A DNA stretch of 64,000 nucleotides, taken from positions 372,001 through 436,000 of the forward strand of contig NZ_JAFFZM010000001.1 of NCBI RefSeq assembly GCF_017676345.1, written 5' to 3'. Positions within the stretch are counted from its first letter, which is position 1, and each line of letters opens with the position of its first letter. Both the position numbers and the translations under genes were made by a program. Below the pieces are notes generated by a model. The model was given only the letters and a program-made list of their open reading frames with translations. It was not told where the DNA came from and ran no database searches. The DNA is from Streptomyces smyrnaeus (GTDB taxonomy: Bacteria > Actinomycetota > Actinomycetes > Streptomycetales > Streptomycetaceae). This document shows positions 19,507 to 28,430 of this stretch, one piece after another.

Positions 19507-19896
19507 ATGAGCACGATCGAGCTGACCAAGGAAAACTTCGAGGAGACGGTCTCGGAAAACGACTTCGTCCTGATCGATTTCTGGGCCTCGTGGTGCGGCC
19601 CTTGTCGCAGCTTCGCCCCGGTGTACGAGGCCGCCGCCGAACGGCACTCGGACCTGACCTTCGCCAAGGTCGACACGGAGGCCCAGCAGGAGCTCGCAGC
19701 CGCCTTCGAGGTGCAGTCCATCCCGACGCTCGCGATCATCAGGGACCGCACCCTGGTGTTCTCACAGCCCGGCGCGCTGCCCGAGGCAGCACTGGAGGAC
19801 CTCATCGGTCAGGCCCGGCAGCTGGACATGGACGAGGTGCGGCGCGCCGCCGAGGCGCAGGCCGCCGCCGACGGCGCGGAGGGCGCCGGCGCCTGA
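19507..19896 (+). CDS. Thioredoxin
   Basis: 129 aa. Classical active site WCGPC at residues 29-33, with VDTEAQQELAAAFEVQSIPT supplying the cis-proline. After the ~108-residue fold comes an Ala/Glu-rich tail (VRRAAEAQAAADGAEGAGA). The ATG at 19507 has AGGAGA 7 nt upstream; an ATG at 19492 is in frame but lacks such a site. Cytoplasmic disulfide reductase. No thioredoxin reductase is adjacent. It is followed by a strong hairpin. Confidence 0.92.
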   Translation: MSTIELTKENFEETVSENDFVLIDFWASWCGPCRSFAPVYEAAAERHSDLTFAKVDTEAQQELAAAFEVQSIPTLAIIRDRTLVFSQPGALPEAALEDLIGQARQLDMDEVRRAAEAQAAADGAEGAGA

Positions 19897-19919
19897 GACC
19901 CCGCGCCCGCGCACACCGA

Positions 19920-19952
19920 CGACGGCCGCCCGGCAGTGCCGGGCGGCCGTCG
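19920..19952. terminator. Perfect hairpin between convergent genes (bidirectional terminator)
   Basis: CGACGGCCGCCCGGCA (19920-19935) pairs exactly with 19937-19952. It sits between the thioredoxin gene and the convergent membrane-protein gene, so it can end transcripts from both sides. No U tract follows, as is common in high-GC actinomycetes. Confidence 0.75.
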
Positions 19953-20036
19953 CGCTGTTCGGGGCCGGAGCTTCGGCCGACGTCGGGGGCGCCTGCCGCC
20001 GAACCCGCCACCCCCTCTCCCGAGGGGGCGGCCCCG

Positions 20037-21464
20037 CTACACCGGTACCGGCCTGGGGGCCAGCCGGAAGTCGTGACGGATCGGGTGGCCGTCGCGGATC
20101 TGGAGGCGGGCGACGGCGGCGAGGCGGTCGGGGCTGGAGGCGATCACATTGACGAACTGGTCGGGCAGGCCCGCCGCCGCGTATTCGCCGTGCTGGTCCG
20201 TGATGGCGCGCACCAGCTCCCTGCCGTGGGTGCCGGTGACCGTGATGGCGACACCGGGCAGCGGCCGGCCGTGTTCGTCGGTGACCCGTCCTGTCAGGTC
20301 GGGCTCGTGCAGGCCCGCGCGGCGGCTGTGCGGGGCCACGGCGCTGGGCCGTGGCAGCTCGAAGGAGGGGTCCTCGACCGGCGGCTCGGCGGACAGCTCG
20401 GCGGCTGCGGCCGTCTCCTCGGCGCGTGCTTCCTTGCGGGCGGCGCGCCGCTCCTTCCAGGCGCCGAGCGCGATGAGGGCGACACCGGCGAGGACCCAGG
20501 CGCAGATGACGAGGGTGTGCTGCCAGACGTCCTTGCCGTCGAAGTAGAACAGCCCGCGCAGCGCCTCGATGAGGTTGCCCATCGGCATGATCGGGTGCAG
20601 CGCCCGGAAGAATCCGGGCACCATCTGGACGGGTATCGCGCCGCCGCTGGACGGCATGCTCAGCAGGACGAACAGCCCCATGGCCACGCCCGGGAAGAAC
20701 TGCTTGCAGAAGGGGACGAGTCCGTAGGAGGTCAGTGCGACCGCCTGGGTCATCAGGAAGATCAGCGGGATGGCCAGCGGCTCGTTCGGGACCACCTCCA
20801 TCGAGCGCGCCACCAGGAAGGCGACGACGCTCTCCACGACGCCGATGGACACCAGGGTGACGACCTTCTTGCGCCGCCCGAGGGTGGTGGCCCGCAGCAG
20901 CATCATCACGCTGACGTAGGAGGGGATGGTGCAGGCGAGGACGAGGTAGAACAGCCCGGTGCCCATGCCGTCGCCGGGCGCCGTGGGGGCCGCCTCGTGG
21001 ACCTGCAGCCGGCCGCCGCTTTGCTGTGCGACGCCGGTGAAGGTCTTCTGGAGGACGGATTCGAGCGAGTAGCCGTCGGCCTTGGCGACGTAGAGCTTCG
21101 GGTGCTCGGCGTCGGGCACATAGGCGGCGGTGGCCTCGCGGTCGGTGACCGCGTCCTGTGCGGCCCGTGCGTCGGCGACCTGGTGGATGTCGAAGGCACC
21201 GGGGCTCTTGTGTTCGAGGGCCTGTTCCAGCTGGGCGGCCGACGGTCCCGCGACGGCCACCTCCACGTGGTGCGGCACCGGGTTGTGGAAGGGCAGCAGA
21301 TAGCAGACGAGGAAGCCGGTGAAGAAGAACGCCGGGAACCACAGCGTCTCCGCCAGGGTGCGTACGGTCGCGCGGAGCGTGGAGGTACCGCCTCCCGTGC
21401 TCTCCGGGTCCGCCTTGCCTTTCGCGTGTGCCGTGTTTCCGGCGTTTTCCGCGTTTTCCGCCAT
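20037..21464 (-). CDS. ABC-2/DUF3533-like membrane protein with C-terminal carboxypeptidase-regulatory-like domain
   Basis: About 475 aa. One helix near residue 50 (LWFPAFFFTGFLVCYLLPF), then ~150 extracytoplasmic residues, then five helices (from LFYLVLACTIPSYVSVMML to HTLVICAWVLAGVALIALG). This 1+5 layout is that of YhgE/Pip or SNG1-like permeases. After a basic, Ala-rich linker comes a ~80-residue beta domain (DLTGRVTDEHGRPLPGVAI, then DQHGEYAAAGLP) of the carboxypeptidase regulatory-like type. ATG 21464 is preferred because AGGAGG lies 12 nt upstream; ATG 21488 is the alternative. It diverges from a TetR gene, as inducible efflux or envelope-stress permeases often do. Substrate unknown. 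Confidence 0.75.
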   Translation of the reverse strand: MAENAENAGNTAHAKGKADPESTGGGTSTLRATVRTLAETLWFPAFFFTGFLVCYLLPFHNPVPHHVEVAVAGPSAAQLEQALEHKSPGAFDIHQVADARAAQDAVTDREATAAYVPDAEHPKLYVAKADGYSLESVLQKTFTGVAQQSGGRLQVHEAAPTAPGDGMGTGLFYLVLACTIPSYVSVMMLLRATTLGRRKKVVTLVSIGVVESVVAFLVARSMEVVPNEPLAIPLIFLMTQAVALTSYGLVPFCKQFFPGVAMGLFVLLSMPSSGGAIPVQMVPGFFRALHPIMPMGNLIEALRGLFYFDGKDVWQHTLVICAWVLAGVALIALGAWKERRAARKEARAEETAAAAELSAEPPVEDPSFELPRPSAVAPHSRRAGLHEPDLTGRVTDEHGRPLPGVAITVTGTHGRELVRAITDQHGEYAAAGLPDQFVNVIASSPDRLAAVARLQIRDGHPIRHDFRLAPRPVPV

Positions 21465-21553
21465 GGACAGGGTCCGCCTCCTCGACATGTGCAGCAGCCG
21501 GTCCGGTCTCCGCCGCGATGCATGGCATAGCCAATGATTAGAGACGCTAACAG

Positions 21554-21580
21554 AAAAATGCAGTGCTGCAAAAATGCACT
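21554..21580. promoter_or_regulatory. Repeat element between divergent membrane-protein and TetR genes, likely operator
   Basis: AAAAATGCA occurs twice (21554-21562 and 21570-21578), 16 bp apart, and AGTGC (21562-21566) forms a dyad with GCACT (21576-21580). This AT-rich patch in the 168-bp divergent region is the best candidate for the TetR binding site. Confidence 0.5.
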
Positions 21581-21632
21581 ACTGTAGGAACCCTGCGAAG
21601 AGGCAGCGCACGGGACAGCACAGGAGCTGCAG

Positions 21633-22286
21633 ATGGCCGACCCGACCTCCGAGACCGCCCAGGGGCTGCGGGAGCGCAAGAAACTGGAGACCCGGTCGGC
21701 GCTGCGTGCCGCCGCCGTCCGGATGTATCTGGAGCGCGGCCCCTCCGCCGTCACCGTGCAGGACATCTGCGAAGCCGCCGGGGTCTCCGCACGCACCTTC
21801 TTCAACTACTTCGAGACCAAGGACGACGCGGTATTCGACTGGGACCGCCGGCTCACCGGCCAGCTCGTCGACCTGCTCACCGCGCGCCCCGCGAGCGAGC
21901 CGCCGCTCCAGGCGCTGCACCGGACGCTGCGTACCGCCATTCCGGCGCTGGTCGCCGACGCCGGCTGGCGGGAGCGCCGACGGCTGCTGGGCGCCTATCC
22001 CGAACTGGTCCCCAAACTGCTGCACAGCAACAGCCACATGGCCGAAGCGCTGGCCGAAGCAGTCGCCGAACGCACCGGACTGTCCCCGGACGCCCTCTAC
22101 CCCCGCCTGCTGGGCGGCGTCGGACTGACGGTGCTGCGCTCCTCGATCCGCGCATGGGACCCCGAGTCACCGACCGAGGAACTGCTGGACATGCTCGACT
22201 CGTGCTTCGCCTCACTGGCCGCCGGACTGCCGCAGCCGACCGGGGGCGAGGGAGTGCGTCCGGCCGCACCGGGTACGGCCGGGTGA
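21633..22286 (+). CDS. TetR-family transcriptional regulator
   Basis: 217 aa. The N-terminal HTH is clear (LETRSALRAAAVRMYLERG, then VQDICEAAGVSARTFFNYF), followed by an all-helical ligand domain (residues ~75-200). It is divergent from the permease-like gene across a short AT-rich operator region, so the usual model is repression of that gene and of itself. The ligand cannot be read from the sequence. The 3' end is 5 bp from the convergent ligC-like gene. Confidence 0.9.
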   Translation: MADPTSETAQGLRERKKLETRSALRAAAVRMYLERGPSAVTVQDICEAAGVSARTFFNYFETKDDAVFDWDRRLTGQLVDLLTARPASEPPLQALHRTLRTAIPALVADAGWRERRRLLGAYPELVPKLLHSNSHMAEALAEAVAERTGLSPDALYPRLLGGVGLTVLRSSIRAWDPESPTEELLDMLDSCFASLAAGLPQPTGGEGVRPAAPGTAG

Positions 22287-22290
22287 CGGC

Positions 22291-23379
22291 TCAGCGGCCG
22301 CCGAGCGCCTCTTCCAGGTCGAACCGCACCGGCTCCTCCAGCTGCTCGTACGTGCACGAGCCCGGCTCGCGGTCCGGGCGCCAGCGGCGGAAGAGCACCG
22401 TGTGCCGGAAGCGCTTCCCCTCCATGTGGTCGTAGGCCACCTCGCACACCCGCTCGGGGCGCAGCGGCACCCAGGAGGCGTCCTTGCCACCGCTCCACCT
22501 GCTGGGCGCGCCCGGCATCCGGCCCTCCTCATGAGCGGCCTCGTCCTGCCAGCGGGCCCACGGGTGCTCCTCGGGGCGGTCCATGCCCAGCGGTGCCAGC
22601 TCGCGCATCAGCTCACGTCTGCGCGCGGCCGGGAACGAGGACGACGCGCCCACGTACTGCAGCACCCCCGAGTCGTCGTAGAGACCGAGCAGCAGGGAGC
22701 CCAGCGCCTCGGGACCGCTCTTGTGCGGGCGCAGCCCGGCCAGCACGCAGTCGGCCGTACGCTCGTGCTTGACCTTGAGCATCACCCGCTCCCCCGGCCG
22801 GTAGGGCAGATCGGTCCGCTTGGCCACCACGCCGTCGAGCCCGGCGCCCTCGTACTGCGCGAACCAGTCCTGGGCGACGGCGCTGTCGTAGGTCACCGGC
22901 GCCAGATACAGCGGCGGGCGCGTGCCCCGCAGCGCCCTCTCCAGGGTCCGGCGCCGCTCGGTCAGCGGGGCATCCAGGAAGCCGGTGTCGTCCAGGGCCA
23001 GCAGGTCGAAGGCGACCAAGGAGACGGGTGTGCGCTCCGCCAGCAGCCGTACCCGGGAGGCGGCCGGGTGGATGCGCTGCTGCAGCGCCTCGAAATCCAG
23101 CCGCCCGCCCAGCGGGAGCACGATCTCACCGTCCAGTACGCAGCGCTGCGGCATCCGCTCGCGCAGCCCGTCGACCAGTTCCGGGAAGTACCGCACAAGG
23201 GATTTCCCTGTCCGGCTGATCAGCTCGATCTCGTCACCGTCCCGGAAGACCAGACAGCGGAAACCGTCCCACTTGGCCTCGTACTGCATCCCCTGCGGTG
23301 CCTCGGGGATCGCGGAGACGGGCTTGGCGAGCATCGGTTTCACGGGCGGCAGCACCGGAAGATCCACACTGCCGATTCT
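22291..23379 (-). CDS. ligC: ATP-dependent DNA ligase, LigC type
   Basis: 362 aa, close to the length of mycobacterial LigC. The nucleotidyltransferase motif I, YEAKWDGFRC with Lys32 as the adenylated residue, is followed by RCVLDGEIVL, SLVAFDLLALD, GLDGVVAKR and MLKVKHERTADCVL (motif V). A C-terminal OB domain follows (LGSLLLGLYDDSGVLQYVG to the end). It seals nicks using ATP, and in relatives it works in repair and alternative end joining. GTG 23379 gives the family start (VDLPVLPPVKPMLA); a longer frame reaches 23403. Divergent from ligB, with 77 bp between. Confidence 0.88.
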   Translation of the reverse strand, partial: RIGSVDLPVLPPVKPMLAKPVSAIPEAPQGMQYEAKWDGFRCLVFRDGDEIELISRTGKSLVRYFPELVDGLRERMPQRCVLDGEIVLPLGGRLDFEALQQRIHPAASRVRLLAERTPVSLVAFDLLALDDTGFLDAPLTERRRTLERALRGTRPPLYLAPVTYDSAVAQDWFAQYEGAGLDGVVAKRTDLPYRPGERVMLKVKHERTADCVLAGLRPHKSGPEALGSLLLGLYDDSGVLQYVGASSSFPAARRRELMRELAPLGMDRPEEHPWARWQDEAAHEEGRMPGAPSRWSGGKDASWVPLRPERVCEVAYDHMEGKRFRHTVLFRRWRPDREPGSCTYEQLEEPVRFDLEEALGGR

Positions 23380-23456
23380 GCGCCGGACAGTCCGGGGCCG
23401 CACGGCGTGCGGGCCGGCCGGGAGCGCACGCGGCCTCGATGGGCGACCATGAGGCC

Positions 23457-24995
23457 ATGCTGCTGGCAGACATCGCTCGCACCTCCGCCCGGATCGCCCG
23501 GGCCACGGGCCGCAACGACAAGGTGGCGCTGCTCGCGGAGCTGTTCCGAAGGGCGGAGCCGTCCGAGGTGCCGGTGGTGGTCACCTATCTGGCGGGGCGG
23601 CTGCCGCAGCGCCGTACGGGAGTGGGCTGGCGCAGCGTGCGCGAGTTGCCCCCGGCCGCCGACGAGCCGGCGCTGAGCATCGCCGAGGTGGACGCCGCGT
23701 TCGCGCGGATCGCCGAGGTGAGCGGGAAGGGCGCGCAGGCGGAGCGCAAACGGCAGCTGGATGTGCTGATGGCGGCGGCCACCGAGGAGGAGCAGTGGTT
23801 CCTCGTCCGGCTGATCGGGGGCGAGCTGCGCCAGGGGGCGCTGGACGCCTTCGCCGTGGAGGGGCTGGCCGCAGCCGTCGCGGCCGATCCGGGCGAGGTG
23901 CGGCGGGCGGTGATGCTCGGCGGGTCGCTCGGCAGCGTCGCCCAGGCGCTGCTGGCCCAAGGGCCGGACGCACTGGCCCTGTTCCAGCTGCAGGTGGGCA
24001 GGCCGGTGCTGCCGATGCTGGCGCACACCGCCAAGGACGTGGACGAGGCGCTGGACAAACTAGGCCCGTGTGCCGTCGAGGAGAAGCTGGACGGCATCCG
24101 GGTGCAGGTGCACAAGGACGGCGACCAGGTGCGCGTCTACACCAGGACGCTGGACGAGATCACCGACCGGCTGCCGGAGGCGGCCGAGATCGCCCGCAGG
24201 GCCGACGCAGCACAGCTGGTGCTGGACGGGGAGGTGATCGCCCTCAAGGAGGACGGCTGGCCCCGGCCGTTCCAGGAGGTGTCGGGACGTGTCGCCTCCC
24301 GGCTGGACGTGGCAGGGGCCAGCAGCGAGCTGCCGCTGCATCCGGTCTTCTTCGACGTGCTGTATCTGGACGGCGAGGACCTGCTCGACCGGCCGTTCGT
24401 GGAACGGCACGCCGCGCTCGCCCGGGTACTGCCCGACAAGCTGCGGGTGCGCCGGGTGCCGGTGCCCGATCCGGCGGACGGGCCGACGCGTGTGGCGGCC
24501 CGCGAGTTCGCGGAGGAGGTGCTGGCGCGCGGCCACGAGGGAGTCGTCGTCAAGGCGCTCGACTCGCGGTACTCGGCGGGGCGGCGCGGGGCTTCCTGGC
24601 TGAAGGTCAAACCGGTGCACACCCTCGATCTGGTGGTGCTCGGCGCGGAGTGGGGGCACGGGCGGCGCGCGGGGAAGCTGTCGAACCTGCATCTGGGAGC
24701 GCGGCGCGAGGACGGCACCTTCGCGATGCTGGGCAAGACGTTCAAGGGGCTGACCGATGTGTTGCTGGCCTGGCAGACCGAGCGGCTGCGGGAGCTGGCC
24801 GTCGAGGAGAAGTCCTGGGGGGTGGTGGTCGCACCCGAACTGGTGGTGGAGATCGCCTTCGACGGGGTGCAGCGCTCCACCCGCTATCCGGAGGGCGTGA
24901 CCCTGCGGTTCGCGCGGGTGGTGCGCTACCGGGACGACAAACGTGCACAGGAGGCCGACACGGTGGCGGCGGTCACGGCCCTGCTGCCCCAGTGA
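23457..24995 (+). CDS. ligB: ATP-dependent DNA ligase, LigB type
   Basis: 512 aa, matching LigB of mycobacteria. An N-terminal DNA-binding domain (residues 1-190, LLADIARTSARIARATGR) precedes the nucleotidyltransferase domain with motif I VEEKLDGIRVQ (Lys210), LVLDGEVIAL, PVFFDVLYLDG, GHEGVVVKAL and SWLKVKPVHTLDLVV, and then an OB domain. ATG 23457 is chosen to match the family N-terminus; ATG 23439 is in frame six codons earlier. It lies head to head with ligC, so the two ATP ligases may share control. No ku gene is seen nearby. Confidence 0.9.
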   Translation: MLLADIARTSARIARATGRNDKVALLAELFRRAEPSEVPVVVTYLAGRLPQRRTGVGWRSVRELPPAADEPALSIAEVDAAFARIAEVSGKGAQAERKRQLDVLMAAATEEEQWFLVRLIGGELRQGALDAFAVEGLAAAVAADPGEVRRAVMLGGSLGSVAQALLAQGPDALALFQLQVGRPVLPMLAHTAKDVDEALDKLGPCAVEEKLDGIRVQVHKDGDQVRVYTRTLDEITDRLPEAAEIARRADAAQLVLDGEVIALKEDGWPRPFQEVSGRVASRLDVAGASSELPLHPVFFDVLYLDGEDLLDRPFVERHAALARVLPDKLRVRRVPVPDPADGPTRVAAREFAEEVLARGHEGVVVKALDSRYSAGRRGASWLKVKPVHTLDLVVLGAEWGHGRRAGKLSNLHLGARREDGTFAMLGKTFKGLTDVLLAWQTERLRELAVEEKSWGVVVAPELVVEIAFDGVQRSTRYPEGVTLRFARVVRYRDDKRAQEADTVAAVTALLPQ

Positions 24996-25227
24996 CCGTC
25001 AGACGGGTCCTCGATCAGTCACGGCAGCCGCGGTCGTGCTCTTCGCGGAGCTGTGGCGTTCTGCGAGCAGCCTCTTGCGATGGCCGCTGCGGCGGACGGC
25101 GGTGACGACGACGATGGCGAGGCAGAGGCCGGTACCGAGAACGGGAAGCGGGAGGACCCGGTTCGAGCCTCAGGGTGACGGTGTCGCCGTTGGCGAACTG
25201 GCCCCGGGCGGATCGTCCGTCTCGTGG

Positions 25228-25647
25228 TCACAGCTGCGCGCGGATGCGTTCGGCGATCTGCTCGGCCTCCGACTCGTCGGCGTACCGGCCGCGCGGCCAG
25301 AAGAAACCGCGCAGACCGTCCTTGCGTCTGCGCGGCACCACGTGCATGTGCAGATGGGGCACGGACTGGCTGACGCGGTTGTTGCCCGCGACGAACGAGC
25401 CGTCGGCCGCCATGGCCCGCTCGACCGCGCCGGTGACCCGGCGTACGGCGGTGAAGTACGGGCCGACGGACTCCTCGGGCAGATCGGTCAGGGTCTCCAC
25501 ATGGCCGCGCGGCACCACCAGGGTGTGGCCCGGGAAGAGGGGCCGCTGGTCGAGGAAGGCGACGACGGCCTCGTCCTCGTGGACCCGGTGGGCGGGCTCC
25601 GTGCCGTCGATGATCCGGCAGAAGACGCACCCGCTGTCCCGGGCCAT
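25228..25647 (-). CDS. HIT-family nucleotide-binding protein
   Basis: 139 aa. It has the N-terminal zinc-type start (GCVFCRIIDGTEPAHRVHED) and the histidine triad PHLHMHVVP (His98, His100, His102). HIT proteins hydrolyse or transfer nucleotides from AMP conjugates. The gene is 2 bp from the end of the aldo/keto reductase gene on the same strand and is probably co-transcribed with it. Length is typical. Confidence 0.9.
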   Translation of the reverse strand: MARDSGCVFCRIIDGTEPAHRVHEDEAVVAFLDQRPLFPGHTLVVPRGHVETLTDLPEESVGPYFTAVRRVTGAVERAMAADGSFVAGNNRVSQSVPHLHMHVVPRRRKDGLRGFFWPRGRYADESEAEQIAERIRAQL

Positions 25648-25649
25648 GG

Positions 25650-26483
25650 TCAGTTCAGGGTGCGGGGGTCAGGGCCGACGCGGGTGCCGTTCTCCAGGCG
25701 CTGGATCTCCCGCAGGTCCTCGCCGTCCAGCTCGAAGTCGAAGACGTCGATGTTCTCCTTGATCCGGGACGGGGTGACGGACTTGGGGATGACGACGTTG
25801 CCGAGCTGGATGTGCCAGCGCAGCACCACCTGAGCCGGGGTCCTGCCGTGCTTGGCGGCGGCCTTGCGGACCACGGGATCGTCCAGGACACCGTTGCCGC
25901 GGCCGAGCGGGGACCACGCCTCGGTGACGATGCCGTGCTCCGCGTCGAAGCTCCGCAGTTCCGGCTGCTGGAGGCGGGGGTGCAGCTCGATCTGGTTGAC
26001 GGCGGGCACCACACCGGTCTCGTCGAAGAGCCGCTGGAGGTGATCGGTCTCGAAGTTGGAGACGCCGATGGTCCTGGCCCGGCCGCTGTCGTGGATCTCG
26101 GCCAGCGCCCGCCAGGTCTGCACATACAGCTCCCTGGCCGGCGCCGGCCAGTGGATGAGGTAGAGGTCGACGTAGTCGAGGCCGAGCCGCTCCAGGGAGT
26201 CGTCGAAGGCGCGCAGCGCCGTGTCGTGGCCCTGGTCGGTGTTCCACAGCTTGGTGGTGACGAACAGCTCCTCGCGGGGGATGCCGGACTCGCGCAGGGC
26301 CTTGCCGGTGCCGCCCTCGTTGCCGTAGAGCGCCGCGGTGTCGATGCTGCGGTATCCCGCCTCCAGCGCGGCGGAGACGGTGGCAGCCGCCTCGTCGTCG
26401 GGCACCTGGTACACACCGAACCCGAGCTGCGGCATCTCCGTGCCACTGTTCAGCAGGACGGTGGGGACGTGTGCGCTGCTCAC
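25650..26483 (-). CDS. Aldo/keto reductase
   Basis: 277 aa, NADPH-dependent (beta/alpha)8 reductase close to 2,5-diketogluconate reductase-like AKR5 members. The catalytic tetrad is visible: Asp48 and Tyr53 (SIDTAALYGNE), Lys78 (TTKLWNTDQGH) and His111 (LIHWP). GVSNFE and the C-terminal VIPKSVTPSRIKEN bind the cofactor. Upstream of a HIT gene and 149 bp from the permease gene. Physiological substrate unknown. Confidence 0.92.
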   Translation of the reverse strand: MSSAHVPTVLLNSGTEMPQLGFGVYQVPDDEAAATVSAALEAGYRSIDTAALYGNEGGTGKALRESGIPREELFVTTKLWNTDQGHDTALRAFDDSLERLGLDYVDLYLIHWPAPARELYVQTWRALAEIHDSGRARTIGVSNFETDHLQRLFDETGVVPAVNQIELHPRLQQPELRSFDAEHGIVTEAWSPLGRGNGVLDDPVVRKAAAKHGRTPAQVVLRWHIQLGNVVIPKSVTPSRIKENIDVFDFELDGEDLREIQRLENGTRVGPDPRTLN

Positions 26484-26632
26484 TGTGCGACCTCGGCTCT
26501 CTCGGGGGCGGCTGTCGGGCGTTGTCCGTCAGCCGGGGTTTCCGCTGTGCCGAGGTCCATTCACGCACACACCGCCGGGACCGTGCCGACTCCTCGCCCG
26601 CACGAGCCCGGCGGTGTGTCCGCCGGAGCCGC

Positions 26633-28240
26633 TCAGCCGCGCTGTGCCCGCGCGGCCTGCTCGTCCGGGGCGGCCTGGGCGTCCCGGGCTTCCTGGGCGT
26701 CCTGCTCGTCCTGGGCGTCCCCCTGGCGGGGCGCGGAAACCGGCGCGGACGCCTCCCCCTCGCGGGGCGCGGGGAGCACCGCGAACAGCAGTGCGGCCAG
26801 CAGCGCGGTGGCGGCCCAGCCCAGCCCGTTCTCGCCGATCCAGGTGGAGTGGAGGGGGCCGGTGAACCAGTCGCAGGTGGTGAAGGCGAGCCCGAGCAGC
26901 AGGGCGATGCCCCAGGCCGTCATCGCCTGCCAGCAGTAGCCGCCGACGTACCAGTAGCGGCTGGTGCGGGAGGTGTCGAGCAGTCCGGCGGGGTCGTAGC
27001 GGACGGCCCGGTCGCGGCGCCGCAGCATGTCGACCCCGTAGACGCCGACCCAGGCGGAGAAGGAGACGGCGAGCAGCGAGAGGAAGGAGATGAACGAGCC
27101 GTAGAAGCTCTTGGCGACCAGCATCAGCAGCAGTCCGCCGACCAGGCTGATGACCGCGTTGACACTGACGGCCCAGGCGCGGGGCAGCTTCACGCCCATG
27201 GTCTGCGCGGTGAAGCCCGCCGAGTACATCGAGAGGCTGTTGATCAGCACCATCCCGATCACGGCGATCACCAGGTACGGCACGGCCAGCCACAGCGGCA
27301 GGGCCTCGCCGAGGAAGGAGACGGGGTCGTCGGTCTTGGCGAGCGCCGGGTCCTTCACCGACATCACGCCGCCCATCAGCACCATCGGCACCAGTACCAG
27401 CAGTGCGCCCGAGACGGTGGTGCCGAAGATCTTCCGTCCTTCGGCGCTGTGCGGCAGATAGCGGGCGAAGTCGGGGCCCGTCGGGATCCAGCTGATGCCG
27501 CCGGCCGCGATGGTGCCGATGCCCGCGATGAGCATGGCGGTGCCGCCCGCGGGCCGGGAGAAGACCTCCGCCCAGTCGATGGTGGTGACCAGGTAGCCCA
27601 GCACCAGGACGGTGAAGAGCCCGAAGAAGTAGGTCGACCAGGTGTTGCAGAGGTTGAGGACCTTCCGGCCCATGCCGCTGACCAGGAACGTCACCCCGAC
27701 GAACAGCAGCAGGGTGACGACGACGAGCGGGGTGCTGCTCTCGATCCCGAAGAGCAGGCGGAGCACCGTGAGGACGGCGTAGGCGCCGGTGACGGCGTTG
27801 ATCGTCTCCCAGCCGAAGCGTGCGACCCACAGGATCATGCCGGGGAAGTAGTTGCCCCGCACGCCGAACGTGGCCCGGGAGAGCATGGCGCCGGGCGCGC
27901 CGCCCCACTTGCCGGACACCGACAGCAGCCCGACCAGACCGAAGGAGACGCCACCGGCGACGGAGGCCGCGAGCAGCACCTGCCAGAAGTTGAGGCCGTT
28001 GAAGACGACCAGCCCGGCGCCCATGGTGAGCAGCAGGACGCTGATGTTGGCGGCCACCCAGGTGGGGAACAGCTCGCGGACCCGGCCCCGCCGCTCGTGA
28101 TCGGGTACGGGCTCGATGCCGCGGCTCTCGACGGTCTCGTCGATCACGGCGGTCGCCGGCGTGGCGGAGTCAGACGTGGGGGCGGAGGAGTGCGCCGGGG
28201 CGGCGCCGTCGGCGTGGGATACGCCGGGGGAGACTGCCAT
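26633..28240 (-). CDS. NCS1-family purine/cytosine permease
   Basis: 535 aa with about 12 helices. RGRVRELFPTWVAANISVLLL is the NCS1 start and SWIPTGPDFARYLP the TM6 motif. The middle has LINSLSMYSAGFTAQTMG and the late part GVYGVDMLRRRDRAVRYDP. A C-terminal tail of ~35 residues repeats DAQ/DEQA units and is probably disordered. Family members import cytosine, purines, allantoin, hydantoins or thiamine precursors. With no catabolic genes adjacent, the substrate is open. It stands alone with its own 190-bp upstream region. Confidence 0.87.
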   Translation of the reverse strand: MAVSPGVSHADGAAPAHSSAPTSDSATPATAVIDETVESRGIEPVPDHERRGRVRELFPTWVAANISVLLLTMGAGLVVFNGLNFWQVLLAASVAGGVSFGLVGLLSVSGKWGGAPGAMLSRATFGVRGNYFPGMILWVARFGWETINAVTGAYAVLTVLRLLFGIESSTPLVVVTLLLFVGVTFLVSGMGRKVLNLCNTWSTYFFGLFTVLVLGYLVTTIDWAEVFSRPAGGTAMLIAGIGTIAAGGISWIPTGPDFARYLPHSAEGRKIFGTTVSGALLVLVPMVLMGGVMSVKDPALAKTDDPVSFLGEALPLWLAVPYLVIAVIGMVLINSLSMYSAGFTAQTMGVKLPRAWAVSVNAVISLVGGLLLMLVAKSFYGSFISFLSLLAVSFSAWVGVYGVDMLRRRDRAVRYDPAGLLDTSRTSRYWYVGGYCWQAMTAWGIALLLGLAFTTCDWFTGPLHSTWIGENGLGWAATALLAALLFAVLPAPREGEASAPVSAPRQGDAQDEQDAQEARDAQAAPDEQAARAQRG

Positions 28241-28430
28241 GGGTAGGGCTCCGTGCGTGGTTCTCTGGTGCGACGTGCGTCGTTGCAGGGTCGTGACCTG
28301 GTGTCTCCGGCCGTCACCGGGGAGACTGCGGGGACTCTACGCGCGTTGCAAGACGCCCTCTATCGTACAGAGTCACACGATCGGCCCCCTCGGAGTCGGG
28401 TGATCCTCCAAGGGGGCCGGAAGCAGGCGG

